Source: Paenalcaligenes faecalis (lineage in GTDB: Bacteria; Pseudomonadota; Gammaproteobacteria; Burkholderiales; Burkholderiaceae_B). From it: a DNA stretch of 64,000 bases. The stretch is taken from assembly GCF_027557445.1 (NCBI RefSeq), contig NZ_CP106841.1, forward strand, positions 730,001 to 794,000, given 5' to 3'. The number at the start of each line of letters is the position of its first letter. Position 1 is the first letter of the stretch. Shown here in pieces: positions 6,985-16,076 of the stretch. A model generated the notes under the pieces. That model searched no databases. It was not told where the DNA came from and worked only from the letters and a program-made list of their open reading frames with translations. Both the position numbers and the translations under genes were made by a program.

Positions 6985-8373
6985 TTAGCAGGCTGCATCG
7001 GCAGCGACTTCTTCAATTGAGTTACGCAGTAATTCGTTAATGCGACTAGCATTACCCGAGCTATAAATACGTCCCCCTGTTGCTTCTGCTACACAGTTCG
7101 ATAAACCAAAACCACTGATATCAACTACATTGGCACGTAATCGAGGTTTTTCTTTGGCGATATATTCCGCTACCTGACAAATATTCATTCCGCAGCCATC
7201 TTCGCCATCAATAAATAAGACAATAATTCCATCATTATTAACACCGTCCATTTGTTGAGCGGCTAAAAATAGGGCTTCCGCTGAGGGAGTGCCAGCTTGT
7301 GGTTCTAGGTTGTTAATTGTGCTTAAAAGACGCTGACGTTGTGTGGGGCTAAATACGCCGTGATTTTGAATACTTTCACAGGTGTTGAATGTGAGCAACC
7401 TAGCAGAAATATCGGGGTGTAAGTCATTAACCATGCCACGCAATGCTGTTTGCGCGACACTAAATCGGCTTGGCCCGGTGAGCAAACGCTTTGCTCGATC
7501 CAGCTGCTCTATGGTTTCTATATCTGTGTCATAAAACCATTCCTCATCTTGTAGACTAACACCTATATTTAGGCTCATTGAGTGAGAGGTATCAAAAATA
7601 AGTGTAAATTCAGGTGGTTTTTTAGTGTTTGCTGCACAGGCATAGTTATTGGATGCTGGTGCTGGGACTGTAATAGGGACAGAGGCGATAGGAGCCAGGT
7701 CTGATGTAGACGTGGTGGGTATAGGGTCTGCAGCAACCGGAGTTGAGATCGGCTCAATAACAGATTGTGGTTGCTCTATGGCGGTAGCTAGTGGCTCAGT
7801 TGTGATGGGTTCCTTTTTACTGAGCCACCACCAAAGTAAAGCCCCTAATAAAAGCAGGATTAATAACAGTAAAAGTAGCCATGGCCAAAGACGTTTGGAT
7901 GTAGGGGCCGTAGCAAGGGGGACAGCAGCAGGCGTGATAGCAACGGGCTCAGCCTCAGATGCAGGAGCAGGGGGATTTAACCAGTTAATTAATACAGGTT
8001 GCCCGTCTACGGCATAGAGGTCATTAAGGTTAGGAGCGGCAGTAAAAGGGCGCAGTAGTTCAGCTTGGCTTGATTGCCCTGTTTGCTGTAAATGGGCTTG
8101 TAGGCTACGAATCGCTGCAGTTTTTTCTGTAAATAGAGTGCTTATTTGCTCTTTTTCTAGATCAGATAAGGACTCATACCGTTGAATTTGTCCTGTTTTA
8201 GTACTTAGCCAGTCTAGCGCTGAGCTGGGGTCAGTGTTGACTAAACTAGGCGTGGCAAATAACTGCACAATACTAGCAGGCAGGTGTTTCTGTAGCAGTT
8301 GCAAGGCTTCTGTAGCCTGTTGCAACTGTTCAGGTGAGTACTCGTTATTTTGTAGACGGGCTAGACGTAACAT
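6985..8373 (-). CDS. Single-pass membrane protein with C-terminal von Willebrand A domain
   Basis: 462 residues: a helical N-terminal domain (1-130), a Pro/Ala linker, a leucine-rich transmembrane helix (about 163-184), a second Pro/Thr/Ser linker (190-243), then a VWA domain from 255. The metal-ion-dependent adhesion site reads DTSHS (261-265), a perfect D-x-S-x-S. The predicted topology is cytosolic N-terminus and periplasmic VWA domain. It is the last gene of the eleven-gene srf-type operon, 8 bases after the preceding lipoprotein gene. VWA domains bind partner proteins through a metal, so it may hold a periplasmic ligand; no function is established. Confidence 0.8.
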   Translation of the reverse strand: MLRLARLQNNEYSPEQLQQATEALQLLQKHLPASIVQLFATPSLVNTDPSSALDWLSTKTGQIQRYESLSDLEKEQISTLFTEKTAAIRSLQAHLQQTGQSSQAELLRPFTAAPNLNDLYAVDGQPVLINWLNPPAPASEAEPVAITPAAVPLATAPTSKRLWPWLLLLLLILLLLGALLWWWLSKKEPITTEPLATAIEQPQSVIEPISTPVAADPIPTTSTSDLAPIASVPITVPAPASNNYACAANTKKPPEFTLIFDTSHSMSLNIGVSLQDEEWFYDTDIETIEQLDRAKRLLTGPSRFSVAQTALRGMVNDLHPDISARLLTFNTCESIQNHGVFSPTQRQRLLSTINNLEPQAGTPSAEALFLAAQQMDGVNNDGIIVLFIDGEDGCGMNICQVAEYIAKEKPRLRANVVDISGFGLSNCVAEATGGRIYSSGNASRINELLRNSIEEVAADAAC

Positions 8374-8381
8374 AGTGTTAT

Positions 8382-8891
8382 TTATTCATATCCTAAACTA
8401 AGCTGTAGTCGTTGTAGCTGGCGTTGCAACTGTAAGAGCTCCTCTTGTTTTTTTGCTATAGCAGCTGGGTTATTAGCTGGTGTGGCCTGAGCTGCATGAA
8501 GTTTGGCTTCAACTTGTTTAATTTGTTGCTGGATAGTAGCTTGATTACCGTGTTTAGCTTTGACCTGGTTGAGTAAAGCAGACAGCGATTGATTTAGCTG
8601 TTGGTTGCGTTGCTTTTGTATTTCTAGCGAGGCTTTTGTGTCTTGTTGCTGCAATGAGATTTGATCATAAATTTGCTTGAAATGAAGGTTTTCATTTCTT
8701 GCTGCTATTAATGCGTCTTCATTATTGCTAACAGTTGCTGCATAACCACCGCCCCAATCACATTTCATTTTGGTAAAAAAACCCGCTTCTTTTTGGCTTG
8801 GATCACATTCTGTAGAGGTGCCATTTGGCCCAGAGGTTGTTGCACATCCGGTCAATGCAAAAACCAACAGAGAGACTATGATTTTTTTCAT
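8382..8891 (-). CDS. Small coiled-coil lipoprotein
   Basis: 169 residues. A lipoprotein signal ends at LTGC (Cys16), and the mature part is mostly helix rich in Gln, Lys and Leu (residues 60-165), giving a long coiled coil. It is four bases from the previous gene and eight from the next, firmly inside the operon. No family is recognised; it probably anchors part of the machine in a membrane leaflet. The first mature residues are ATTSG, with no Asp at position +2, which fits outer-membrane sorting. Confidence 0.78.
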   Translation of the reverse strand: MKKIIVSLLVFALTGCATTSGPNGTSTECDPSQKEAGFFTKMKCDWGGGYAATVSNNEDALIAARNENLHFKQIYDQISLQQQDTKASLEIQKQRNQQLNQSLSALLNQVKAKHGNQATIQQQIKQVEAKLHAAQATPANNPAAIAKKQEELLQLQRQLQRLQLSLGYE

Positions 8892-8895
8892 ATTA

Positions 8896-9627
8896 TTATC
8901 CTAGTTTAATGGCGTTACGTTGGTCATAAAGGCTAGCTACCTCGCTTTGGAGTACGTTAATTTTGCTGCGCATGTTGGCGATATCTTTATCTAGTTTTGC
9001 TACATTATTCTTATTGGCGCCATCGCTACGCTCTTGCTGTGCAACTTTTTCGTACTCTTCTGCTCGTTTTGTCATGTTTGCTAGATCACGATTCATGACT
9101 TCAATATTTTGATCAATTTGAGCTAGCTCGGTTTTAGCTTTAGCCTCGTCCATTTGTTTGGTGGCAATTTGCTTTTGAATCTGGGCTAGGTGACGCTTAT
9201 CATCTTGAATAACGGCATAAGCGGTTTCTGTACGAGCCACTATACGCTGAGTGTCGGCTTGAACGTCAGAGGTAATGGCTTTTAAACGTTCATTGGTATT
9301 GGCGTATTCAGAACGTCGTTGATCAAGGTAGTAGTTACCACCCATGGCTACACCACATGCAGCAATGCCAGCCACAAGCATGCAGGCGGGTTTGTTACCT
9401 GCATTAGAGGCTAAACAGGCTAAGGCAGCGACCCCAGCACCTGTCGCACATGCCTGAAAGCCAGACTTGCTAAAGAACTGAGCATCCGAGCCAGAGGTTA
9501 AACGAGGGTCTGCCGAGGCACCCCCTAATAGACCACTGCCTGTGGAGGCACAGCCAGACAGAATTAAGGTCGCACTTAATCCGAGGGCAACTAAAAGCGT
9601 AGATGGCTTCAATAAGGTAAAGGACAT
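8896..9627 (-). CDS. Coiled-coil lipoprotein, 243 residues
   Basis: The signal peptide is followed by the lipobox LSGC and mature start ASTGSG. A glycine/alanine-rich hydrophobic stretch with several cysteines spans about 55-100 and may be a second membrane-interacting segment. The rest (about 105-243) is a heptad-like coiled coil. It belongs to the same operon, 16 bases after the FGE-fold gene. It resembles no enzyme. Pairing with the next lipoprotein suggests a hetero-oligomeric periplasmic spacer. Confidence 0.78.
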   Translation of the reverse strand: MSFTLLKPSTLLVALGLSATLILSGCASTGSGLLGGASADPRLTSGSDAQFFSKSGFQACATGAGVAALACLASNAGNKPACMLVAGIAACGVAMGGNYYLDQRRSEYANTNERLKAITSDVQADTQRIVARTETAYAVIQDDKRHLAQIQKQIATKQMDEAKAKTELAQIDQNIEVMNRDLANMTKRAEEYEKVAQQERSDGANKNNVAKLDKDIANMRSKINVLQSEVASLYDQRNAIKLG

Positions 9628-9643
9628 GGTTTTTTCCTAAGAG

Positions 9644-11179
9644 TTAATTAGCTGCGATACATTGGTCTAACCACTTATCTGTATCGATTTGCTGGTTTTT
9701 TAAGTAATTTTCTTGGTGTTGCCAGTAAATTTTGACAAAAGGTTTTAGATTACTAATTTGCTTATTACTCTCTAGGTTTTCATAGAGGATAGGCACTTGT
9801 TTTTTGATGAGATCAGAGCCATACAGTAGAGCTGAGTCGATTAGACTGCTGGCGTAATAGCGCTTTACACCGCTAAGCAAGGCGTGCTGTTCTTGGAGTT
9901 TTTCTGCTCGTTGCGGGCAGTGGTCATCAATTTCCTCACCAGGGCTACAGATGTTGTCATAGTTTCGCTGTAGGGTTTGAGTATATCGACCATCATCTTT
10001 TAATTTAGTACATAAAAAAGCACCTAGGTTTAAGCTCGCTAAAATAGCTTGATCTCGGGCCTCAGCTTGTTTTTCATTGCTAGCGCGTAACTCATTCTCT
10101 AGGTCTTTGAGTTGTTTTTTTAAGGATTCATCCACAACGGTAGTACTCAGGTTTTGTAAAGTCTGTACCGCTTGCTCAGTGCCTTCGTGCTCAGTGCCCC
10201 GACCTAGTTGTTTCCATTCGGCTGCGATGTGGTTAACACGATCTCTAGAGGTGAGAGTTGGGGCGACCAGCACAAAGCGCATGCCAGTTGTTTTGGCTTG
10301 TGTATGTGAGTCATTTTGGTAGTAGGGCTGCTCTAAACGGGCCGCAGTTCTTATAGAGCTTTGAGCTGTTTGATAGTTGCCCCCTCGCACCACAATGCCC
10401 CCGGCTTGTCCATGTAGGCGATTTAGTTTATTGACACGGAAAGGTTCGAGCATCATTTCATTCGCATTACCCAATATGTCATGAAGGCCAAGTGGATTAG
10501 CTTTGAGTAAACCTACGACTTGTAATTTGCCATTTGACGATTGGCTGCCAGAAAACCACTCGTACTCATTCATGCCTTCTGGCATAGGGTAGCGGGCATC
10601 TCTGAAGGCGGCTGAATCCACCGCACTGCCTCCACGTGCCGCAAATTCCCATTCTTCTTCTGTGGGTAAGCGTACAAAGGCTTTTTCTCCATCTTCGATG
10701 GGAAGCTGCTCGGCGGCGTGCTGTCTGAGCCATAGATTATATGTATCAGAGAATTGAACCGCATTCATCCAACTGTAGGAGACGGCGGGTAAACGTAGTT
10801 TCATGCTGGGTTTTGGGCAGCTATCAGCCATAACGGATTGATATTGCAGCTCCGTTAGCTCGTATTTAGCGATGAGATAATAACGTTTATGGTTTTTCTC
10901 TGTGAAACTACCTGAAATATAAGCTGGTCTAGATTGTTCTATGTAGCCCCACTCCTCGCTGTCTTGTCCTAGCGTGATTTGCTTGTCATCAAGAAAAGAG
11001 TTTTGTGCTAAAGCGACTTTTCTAAATACCATCGACCCTTCACAAGGCATAGGAAGAATAATATCGTCTTCTAGTGGAGCTGGATTGTAATATTTTTCAT
11101 CCCATGCAGCCTGTGCTGGGGCTGTGAGTGCTAGAAAAAGCAGAGGACTTATTTTCTGGAAAAAAGGGTTAAAGTTCAC
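9644..11179 (-). CDS. Exported protein with formylglycine-generating-enzyme (FGE/SUMF1) fold
   Basis: About 511 residues from GTG 11179, which has GGAG 7 bases upstream and overlaps the permease gene by 11 bases; an ATG at 11221 would add 14 residues and lacks a good site. A signal peptide ends near APAQA. Residues about 45-315 show FGE-sulfatase landmarks: RLPTEEEWEFAARGG, DILGNANEMM (in place of the usual GNVWEW), VVRGGNY and GMRFVLV. The C-terminal 190 residues are helical with several cysteines. The altered GN-x-W-E-W motif suggests a binding rather than oxidising role. It acts in the periplasm, within the operon. Confidence 0.8.
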   Translation of the reverse strand: MNFNPFFQKISPLLFLALTAPAQAAWDEKYYNPAPLEDDIILPMPCEGSMVFRKVALAQNSFLDDKQITLGQDSEEWGYIEQSRPAYISGSFTEKNHKRYYLIAKYELTELQYQSVMADSCPKPSMKLRLPAVSYSWMNAVQFSDTYNLWLRQHAAEQLPIEDGEKAFVRLPTEEEWEFAARGGSAVDSAAFRDARYPMPEGMNEYEWFSGSQSSNGKLQVVGLLKANPLGLHDILGNANEMMLEPFRVNKLNRLHGQAGGIVVRGGNYQTAQSSIRTAARLEQPYYQNDSHTQAKTTGMRFVLVAPTLTSRDRVNHIAAEWKQLGRGTEHEGTEQAVQTLQNLSTTVVDESLKKQLKDLENELRASNEKQAEARDQAILASLNLGAFLCTKLKDDGRYTQTLQRNYDNICSPGEEIDDHCPQRAEKLQEQHALLSGVKRYYASSLIDSALLYGSDLIKKQVPILYENLESNKQISNLKPFVKIYWQHQENYLKNQQIDTDKWLDQCIAAN

Positions 11180-12383
11180 GAAGGCTCTCCGCTGGTTCAA
11201 TCCGCATAGATTGAATAGCACCGATTAAGGCGACGATAAAAGACAAAAGGCTGGTGATTGCAAAAGCCAGGCCTAACTGTTGGTAATTAAGATAGGTGGA
11301 AAAGGCTGCTGTTTGGTTATGCGTTCCCAAAGCTGTATTAAAAATAGAACTGCCTAGAAAATAAAAAACAAGAGCCAATATAAATGAAAAGGTAGTGATA
11401 AAAAAAACTTGGATAGTTATATACGATACAATATTTTTTTTATTAAAACCAAGTAGTCGTAAAGTGGAAATTAATTGACGTTTTCTATCGATGTTAGCTA
11501 AAAAAGACCCAGTTAATGATATGCATCCGCCAACTAATGCCGTTCCAGCTATAACTGTAAAAATTAAGCTGAGTACTTGATTAATAGTAAGCATACTTTG
11601 AATGGCTGATTGTTGACTATGAGTATTGATATTTTGTTGTTCTAACCATTCACTTAATTGCAGTACATCGCTCATATTATTAGCATAAATGCGTACATTA
11701 GCAAATTGATGTTGAGTGGGGACTGGATCTACAACTATAAAGTCGTCGTGTATGCCATCAATAAAATACTCAATACCTAATAAAAATCCCATGGGGACAA
11801 ATGTTGCGGGTCTAGGATAGTCTTTGGGCTCTAAGATATAGTCAATCGTAGATTGGATATAAACAAATTTTTTTATACCATTGGAGGTTCTGGCTAACCT
11901 GAAAAAAAGAGGGTCTCCTATTTTTGCATTCAGTTTCTGCGCTAAGGCGTAGCTAATAGCGACATGCTCTGCATCAATAGAGGCAAGGTGCTTTCTTAAT
12001 AACGGATCGCCGGGCTGAGTAGGAATAATTTCACTGTATAAATGATCTTTAAAATTATTCTTTGCTGCTTGTTCTGTTTTAAAAACTTGGGCTTCAGTAT
12101 TGAGTGAACGAGTTAGCCCAATCGCAAAGCTCACATCCTCTCTTTCTTGTACTGATTGAATCCAACTTAGATCTAAACGGTGTGTATTACCTTGGGTTTT
12201 AATCTCTAAGAGATCAGGTTTTTGAGTTAGGTCATGCTGTAACTGAGTAATCACACCATGTTTGAGTCCAAACAATAACAGTAATGGAGCAATAACAGCG
12301 ACCAAGGCGGCGATGATGCATAAGGATACGTTGCGATCATGCCAGAGATCTTTGAGAGCAAGCTGCCAGCAGACATTAAACAA
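11169..12383 (-). CDS. ABC transporter permease, FtsX/MacB/LolC-like
   Basis: 404 residues with one N-terminal membrane helix (about 21-45), a large extracytoplasmic domain (about 50-265) and three C-terminal helices (about 270-400). This is the type VII ABC topology of LolC/E, MacB and FtsX. It overlaps the ATPase gene by 8 bases. Such transporters do mechanical work on periplasmic proteins or lipoproteins rather than move solutes across the membrane. With two lipoprotein genes directly downstream, lipoprotein handling is a reasonable inference. Confidence 0.87.
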   Translation of the reverse strand: MFNVCWQLALKDLWHDRNVSLCIIAALVAVIAPLLLLFGLKHGVITQLQHDLTQKPDLLEIKTQGNTHRLDLSWIQSVQEREDVSFAIGLTRSLNTEAQVFKTEQAAKNNFKDHLYSEIIPTQPGDPLLRKHLASIDAEHVAISYALAQKLNAKIGDPLFFRLARTSNGIKKFVYIQSTIDYILEPKDYPRPATFVPMGFLLGIEYFIDGIHDDFIVVDPVPTQHQFANVRIYANNMSDVLQLSEWLEQQNINTHSQQSAIQSMLTINQVLSLIFTVIAGTALVGGCISLTGSFLANIDRKRQLISTLRLLGFNKKNIVSYITIQVFFITTFSFILALVFYFLGSSIFNTALGTHNQTAAFSTYLNYQQLGLAFAITSLLSFIVALIGAIQSMRIEPAESLREL

Positions 12384-13062
12384 AGTGGCATACCCCCGGG
12401 GTTATTTGAGCCTGAAGCTGAGCTAAACCAAATTTCTTAACTAGTTCCCAGTCATGTGAAACAACTAATGCACTCATTTTGAGAGTGGTAACAAGCTGAG
12501 TAAATAGCTGAAATAGAGCCTGGGCATGTATGGGATCTAAGGCAGCAGTCGGCTCGTCAGCCAATACTAACTGTGGCTCATGGGCAATAGCTCTGACAAA
12601 AGCAACTCGTTGCCTTTCTCCTATAGAGAGAGTGGCAGGTAGCTGGTGTTGTAAATGTTGAATGCCTAACTGCTCAATGGCATATTCTATTGACTCACTA
12701 GAGCGAGATTTGCCAAGAATACGACGAGGCAATTGAATATTGTCTTGTACTGATAAATAGGGAATAAGCCCCCCATTTTGTAAAACAAAGCCTATCTTTT
12801 CTGCTCTTAATTGAGCCACTAAGGATTCAGGCTGTTGCTGCCATTGAGTTAAAGAAACAGCTGGCAAGCCTAGGTCATAACGCGTTAGCTGTGTGGGTTT
12901 TAGGAGCAAACCTATGGATTCTAATAGCGTGCTTTTGCCACAACCACTAGAACCAGTAATCGCTATGATTTGTCCTTGCTGTAATTGCAACTCATTTAAA
13001 ACCACGGTGTGAGCTTGTGGGCCCCCACCGCGTTTGATGACTAGGTTTTGTATATGTAACAT
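12376..13062 (-). CDS. ABC transporter ATP-binding protein (LolD/MacB-like)
   Basis: 228 residues with Walker A GSSGCGKST (37-45), Q-loop FVLQNGG, signature LSIGERQR in place of LSGGQ, Walker B LVLADEP and the H-loop SHDWE. The size and motifs fit the LolD/FtsE/MacB group. It pairs with the overlapping downstream permease. The second signature residue is isoleucine and the fifth is Arg rather than Gln, both tolerated in the family, so it should hydrolyse ATP. Confidence 0.9.
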   Translation of the reverse strand: MLHIQNLVIKRGGGPQAHTVVLNELQLQQGQIIAITGSSGCGKSTLLESIGLLLKPTQLTRYDLGLPAVSLTQWQQQPESLVAQLRAEKIGFVLQNGGLIPYLSVQDNIQLPRRILGKSRSSESIEYAIEQLGIQHLQHQLPATLSIGERQRVAFVRAIAHEPQLVLADEPTAALDPIHAQALFQLFTQLVTTLKMSALVVSHDWELVKKFGLAQLQAQITPGVCHFV

Positions 13063-13065
13063 TGT

Positions 13066-15003
13066 CTAGGGCATCATTTCCAAGGGCACGGGGTAGACAA
13101 AATCCCGAGCATCACTGTCTGGCGCTAAGCTTACCCAATGATCCGTATCGGCATGATAATCACGGTAATGACGCAGCTTAGTATTGATGGTACGAATGAA
13201 TTTCTCTTGGGTTAAAGCATCCCAGTTTACCCATGTGTCCTCGTCTAGACTTAGCACCTCACTTTGATAGGGCAGGTCCTCTAGGTATTCACCCATAATG
13301 CCTAGTTCAGCCAGCTTGGTGTTGTCTTTATCAAAGACTTGGTTTGGGTCCGTACCCATTGTGGCCGCAATGGAACGTAGCTGCGCAAACATATCGGTCG
13401 GAGCAATTAAGCCCTCATTAGCGGCGAGCATGACTTTTTCTAAAATATCACGTAGGTCACTAAGCTGTGCCTTAGTAAGCAGTACACGTACATCGGTGGT
13501 GGGAATTTGTTGCTTGATTAAGTCTCTATCGCTAATCCAAGCTTTAAATACAGGCGGGGCCTGAGTGCCAGTGGTTGAGCCCAGATAGGCTAAACGCATG
13601 GCATGTCCAATGGTGCTGGCTTGCTGCTGTATAGGATCTAATTTATCGTTTGCCTCGGCAAAGCTCGCGCTGCCTATGGCTTCTTCACCCATATAGGCCG
13701 CTTTGACTTGATTGGTAATGGCTTCGGCTAAGTTATCTACCATTTTCCCAAAAGCGGTTACGTCACCGGCATTGACGGGATAGTACAGGTTGTCGCCTGT
13801 TGGGGTGAAAAGTGATAAATCACTATATTGGCTTTCGGCTTTTGCATGATCATGTGAGCCTTGAGGGGTTTTGAGGTGTAGCGTATAGATGGCAATGCCT
13901 CGTTTACGCGCCTCCTCTCGAATCTGTTGAGCTTCTAGTTGAGTGGAGGACAGAGGACTGTCAGCATCTAATGCACCCGAGTCGGTGATTAAGATAATAT
14001 ATCTGGCACCGAAATCTCGCCATTGCACACTATTAATGGCTTCCATCATGCCTGCATAGGTGTCTTCATTCCAACTTGCGGTAGAGGCTGTGGCTTGTTT
14101 GAGATCTTTGATTTTCTCTAAGAAATCCTGACCACTGGTGACCTCAGTAGGATTTGCATAAACACGTGTTAAATACTCGATTTTTGGTGTTGCTTCGATA
14201 CTATTTCGATAAGAAACTAAACCGAACTTAACTTGTTTACTTAAGTTCTCTGCCTCAATTTTGTCATAAATATTGCGTACTGCATCCCGAGTACGTTCAA
14301 TATAAGGGTCCATTGAAATGGTGGAGTCGATGACAAACATAACTGCAGCATTAAATGCTTTTAGTTGACTGTTTGTGCTTGCGTTAGTGCTATCTACATC
14401 AGAGGTGGTTTTTTCACTAACAGAGGCCACATTTAAGATGCGAGCCCTAAACCCAGACTCGGTCATGACTTCTTCACCACTTAAAATGGGTAAGAGGTAA
14501 AACTCTTTTTGTAGATCAACGAAATACTCTGGCTCTTGAGCTAGGACGCTATCGGTTTGCTCTTGTTTTGTTAATTGATCTCGTAATGGCACGACTATGC
14601 TTACGGGATCTGGGGCATCCAGAATTTCCTCTAAAGTGTCACGCTCTTTAAAGAACATGAGGCGATCACGATTTGCTGGATTGGTAAAAGCAAGACTGAG
14701 CTGTATCTTCCAGTCAACAGTACAGCTTTGATTTAACCAGCCAATTGTTTTGCCTAAACTGTCAGGGCCTACTTTAATCCAGTCATTTTGACGTTCGTAT
14801 ACATAAAATCGACTGAATGCCGGTTGCTCTATACCCGTGTCTTGATTCGGTTCAGTGTATAGGAGGCAGCCAGGTGTAGTGAGTACGCGCTGGTGCAGGG
14901 TTTGTTTTCCCTCTTGTAATAGAGGTGCTGCTGTTTGAGCTGTAACCGCTCCGGCCCATAAAAAGGCGGCGCTGAACAATAAGGGGGAGAGATTCTTAAT
15001 CAT
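13066..15003 (-). CDS. Periplasmic SH3-like plus von Willebrand A domain protein
   Basis: 645 residues with a signal peptide (cut near VTAQ-T). An SH3-like module spans about 35-98. The VWA domain spans about 217-420, with the metal site DSTIS (226-230, Thr in place of the first Ser) and LITDSG. A long helical C-terminal region follows. It overlaps the upstream gene by four bases (ATGA) and lies three bases before the ABC ATPase gene. SH3-like bacterial modules often bind cell-wall peptides; VWA domains bind proteins. It may be the cell-wall-facing sensor or ligand protein of the operon. That role is inferred. Confidence 0.8.
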   Translation of the reverse strand: MIKNLSPLLFSAAFLWAGAVTAQTAAPLLQEGKQTLHQRVLTTPGCLLYTEPNQDTGIEQPAFSRFYVYERQNDWIKVGPDSLGKTIGWLNQSCTVDWKIQLSLAFTNPANRDRLMFFKERDTLEEILDAPDPVSIVVPLRDQLTKQEQTDSVLAQEPEYFVDLQKEFYLLPILSGEEVMTESGFRARILNVASVSEKTTSDVDSTNASTNSQLKAFNAAVMFVIDSTISMDPYIERTRDAVRNIYDKIEAENLSKQVKFGLVSYRNSIEATPKIEYLTRVYANPTEVTSGQDFLEKIKDLKQATASTASWNEDTYAGMMEAINSVQWRDFGARYIILITDSGALDADSPLSSTQLEAQQIREEARKRGIAIYTLHLKTPQGSHDHAKAESQYSDLSLFTPTGDNLYYPVNAGDVTAFGKMVDNLAEAITNQVKAAYMGEEAIGSASFAEANDKLDPIQQQASTIGHAMRLAYLGSTTGTQAPPVFKAWISDRDLIKQQIPTTDVRVLLTKAQLSDLRDILEKVMLAANEGLIAPTDMFAQLRSIAATMGTDPNQVFDKDNTKLAELGIMGEYLEDLPYQSEVLSLDEDTWVNWDALTQEKFIRTINTKLRHYRDYHADTDHWVSLAPDSDARDFVYPVPLEMMP

Positions 15004-16076
15004 TGATTTAGTTCGTCTAAACGTTGCTTGGCCTCAGCGTTGTTTGGTTCATTTGCTAAAATGGATTCATACCAGTATTTAGCAGTTGCTGCGTTGGGCT
15101 CTGGAAAGCAGTCTGACTTTTCATGGAATTTAGGATCGTATTCTTTGACGTAAGCAGCTGCAATCACACTGTCTCCGCTTTGAGAACGATTGGCATACAG
15201 ACGTTGGGCAATAGAGCAGTGCCCTGATGTTTTAGCTTGATCGATAATTTGTAGTAACAATGCACTGTCAGGCTTATCTTTTAAACAGGCTTGAATAAAC
15301 TCCACATCCGATTGACCCGTCATTTTGCTTGGGTCACAGGCCGTCACTGCGGCCACAGCCGGTTCAGTAAGGGCAGTGGTGTCTGAGTCTTTATCTTCCT
15401 TCTTGAGCCACGACCAAACAGCCAAAGCAATGCCCGCTGCGACTAGCAGTAAGAGTAAGGCCAGAAGTAAGCCTAACCATTTTTTGCTCTTAGGCTGAGC
15501 TGCTGTAGAGGGGACGGCTATAGGCGGAGGAGTCTGGGTTACGTGCTCATCAGACTTAAACTCTGATACTGCCTCAGGCTCAGGCGTCGGCTCTTGGGTG
15601 ACAACAGGGGCTTGTTCAGTCTGATGAGCTGCCAGCGATACGTTAGCTGGATGAGGGGCAAACATGGCGGAGCGTTTGGCTGTTTCGCTTTTCGCATTGG
15701 AGGGCAAAATAGAGCTGTCAGCATGAAAAAGTAGCCCTCCAGATCGTTTATAGCCTGCCTCATCCCGTAGTGTAATGGCGTAAGTTGGACTCTGAGAAGA
15801 GGCCTCAAGCAACGGATCAATAATGTCAGAACCAAGTTGAAGCTGTAACTGTCCATTTACTTCTTGGAAACCTGTCAGTACCCACTCACAAGAGGTCGCT
15901 TCCCAAACATTGACCGTGTTCTGAGCGGTTTGTAGATACTCATTTGTATTCGAGTTTTGGACGGTTAAATACAACGGGTTTTGTTCGCCTTCCCAGTTTT
16001 TTGGCAGACGAAAAAGAGCATGTCCAGGTTCGTTGTTAGTGGTAGGGATCAACTTAATAATAAGAGGAGTGGACAT
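15000..16076 (-). CDS. Single-pass membrane protein of the srf operon, 358 residues
   Basis: A cytosolic beta-rich N-terminal domain (1-120) is followed by a Pro/Glu-rich linker, a transmembrane helix (about 200-223, leucine-rich, preceded by KSKK) and a periplasmic helical part (about 240-358). The last stretch, ATAKYWYESILANEPNNAEAKQ (split by me as ATAKYWYESI and LANEPNNAEAKQ), looks like a TPR/Sel1 unit. Start overlaps the srfC-like stop (TAATG) and the end overlaps the next gene (ATGA). No known family is recognised. The architecture matches the SrfA-like and VWA membrane proteins of the operon: cytosolic head, linker, one helix, periplasmic tail. Confidence 0.75.
   Translation of the reverse strand: MSTPLIIKLIPTTNNEPGHALFRLPKNWEGEQNPLYLTVQNSNTNEYLQTAQNTVNVWEATSCEWVLTGFQEVNGQLQLQLGSDIIDPLLEASSQSPTYAITLRDEAGYKRSGGLLFHADSSILPSNAKSETAKRSAMFAPHPANVSLAAHQTEQAPVVTQEPTPEPEAVSEFKSDEHVTQTPPPIAVPSTAAQPKSKKWLGLLLALLLLLVAAGIALAVWSWLKKEDKDSDTTALTEPAVAAVTACDPSKMTGQSDVEFIQACLKDKPDSALLLQIIDQAKTSGHCSIAQRLYANRSQSGDSVIAAAYVKEYDPKFHEKSDCFPEPNAATAKYWYESILANEPNNAEAKQRLDELNQ

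Noticed and set aside
7649-8017. 122-codon frame on plus opposite the VWA protein linker
   Set aside because: Gly/Ala/Ser-rich complement of a Pro/Ala/Thr-rich linker, with no start signals.
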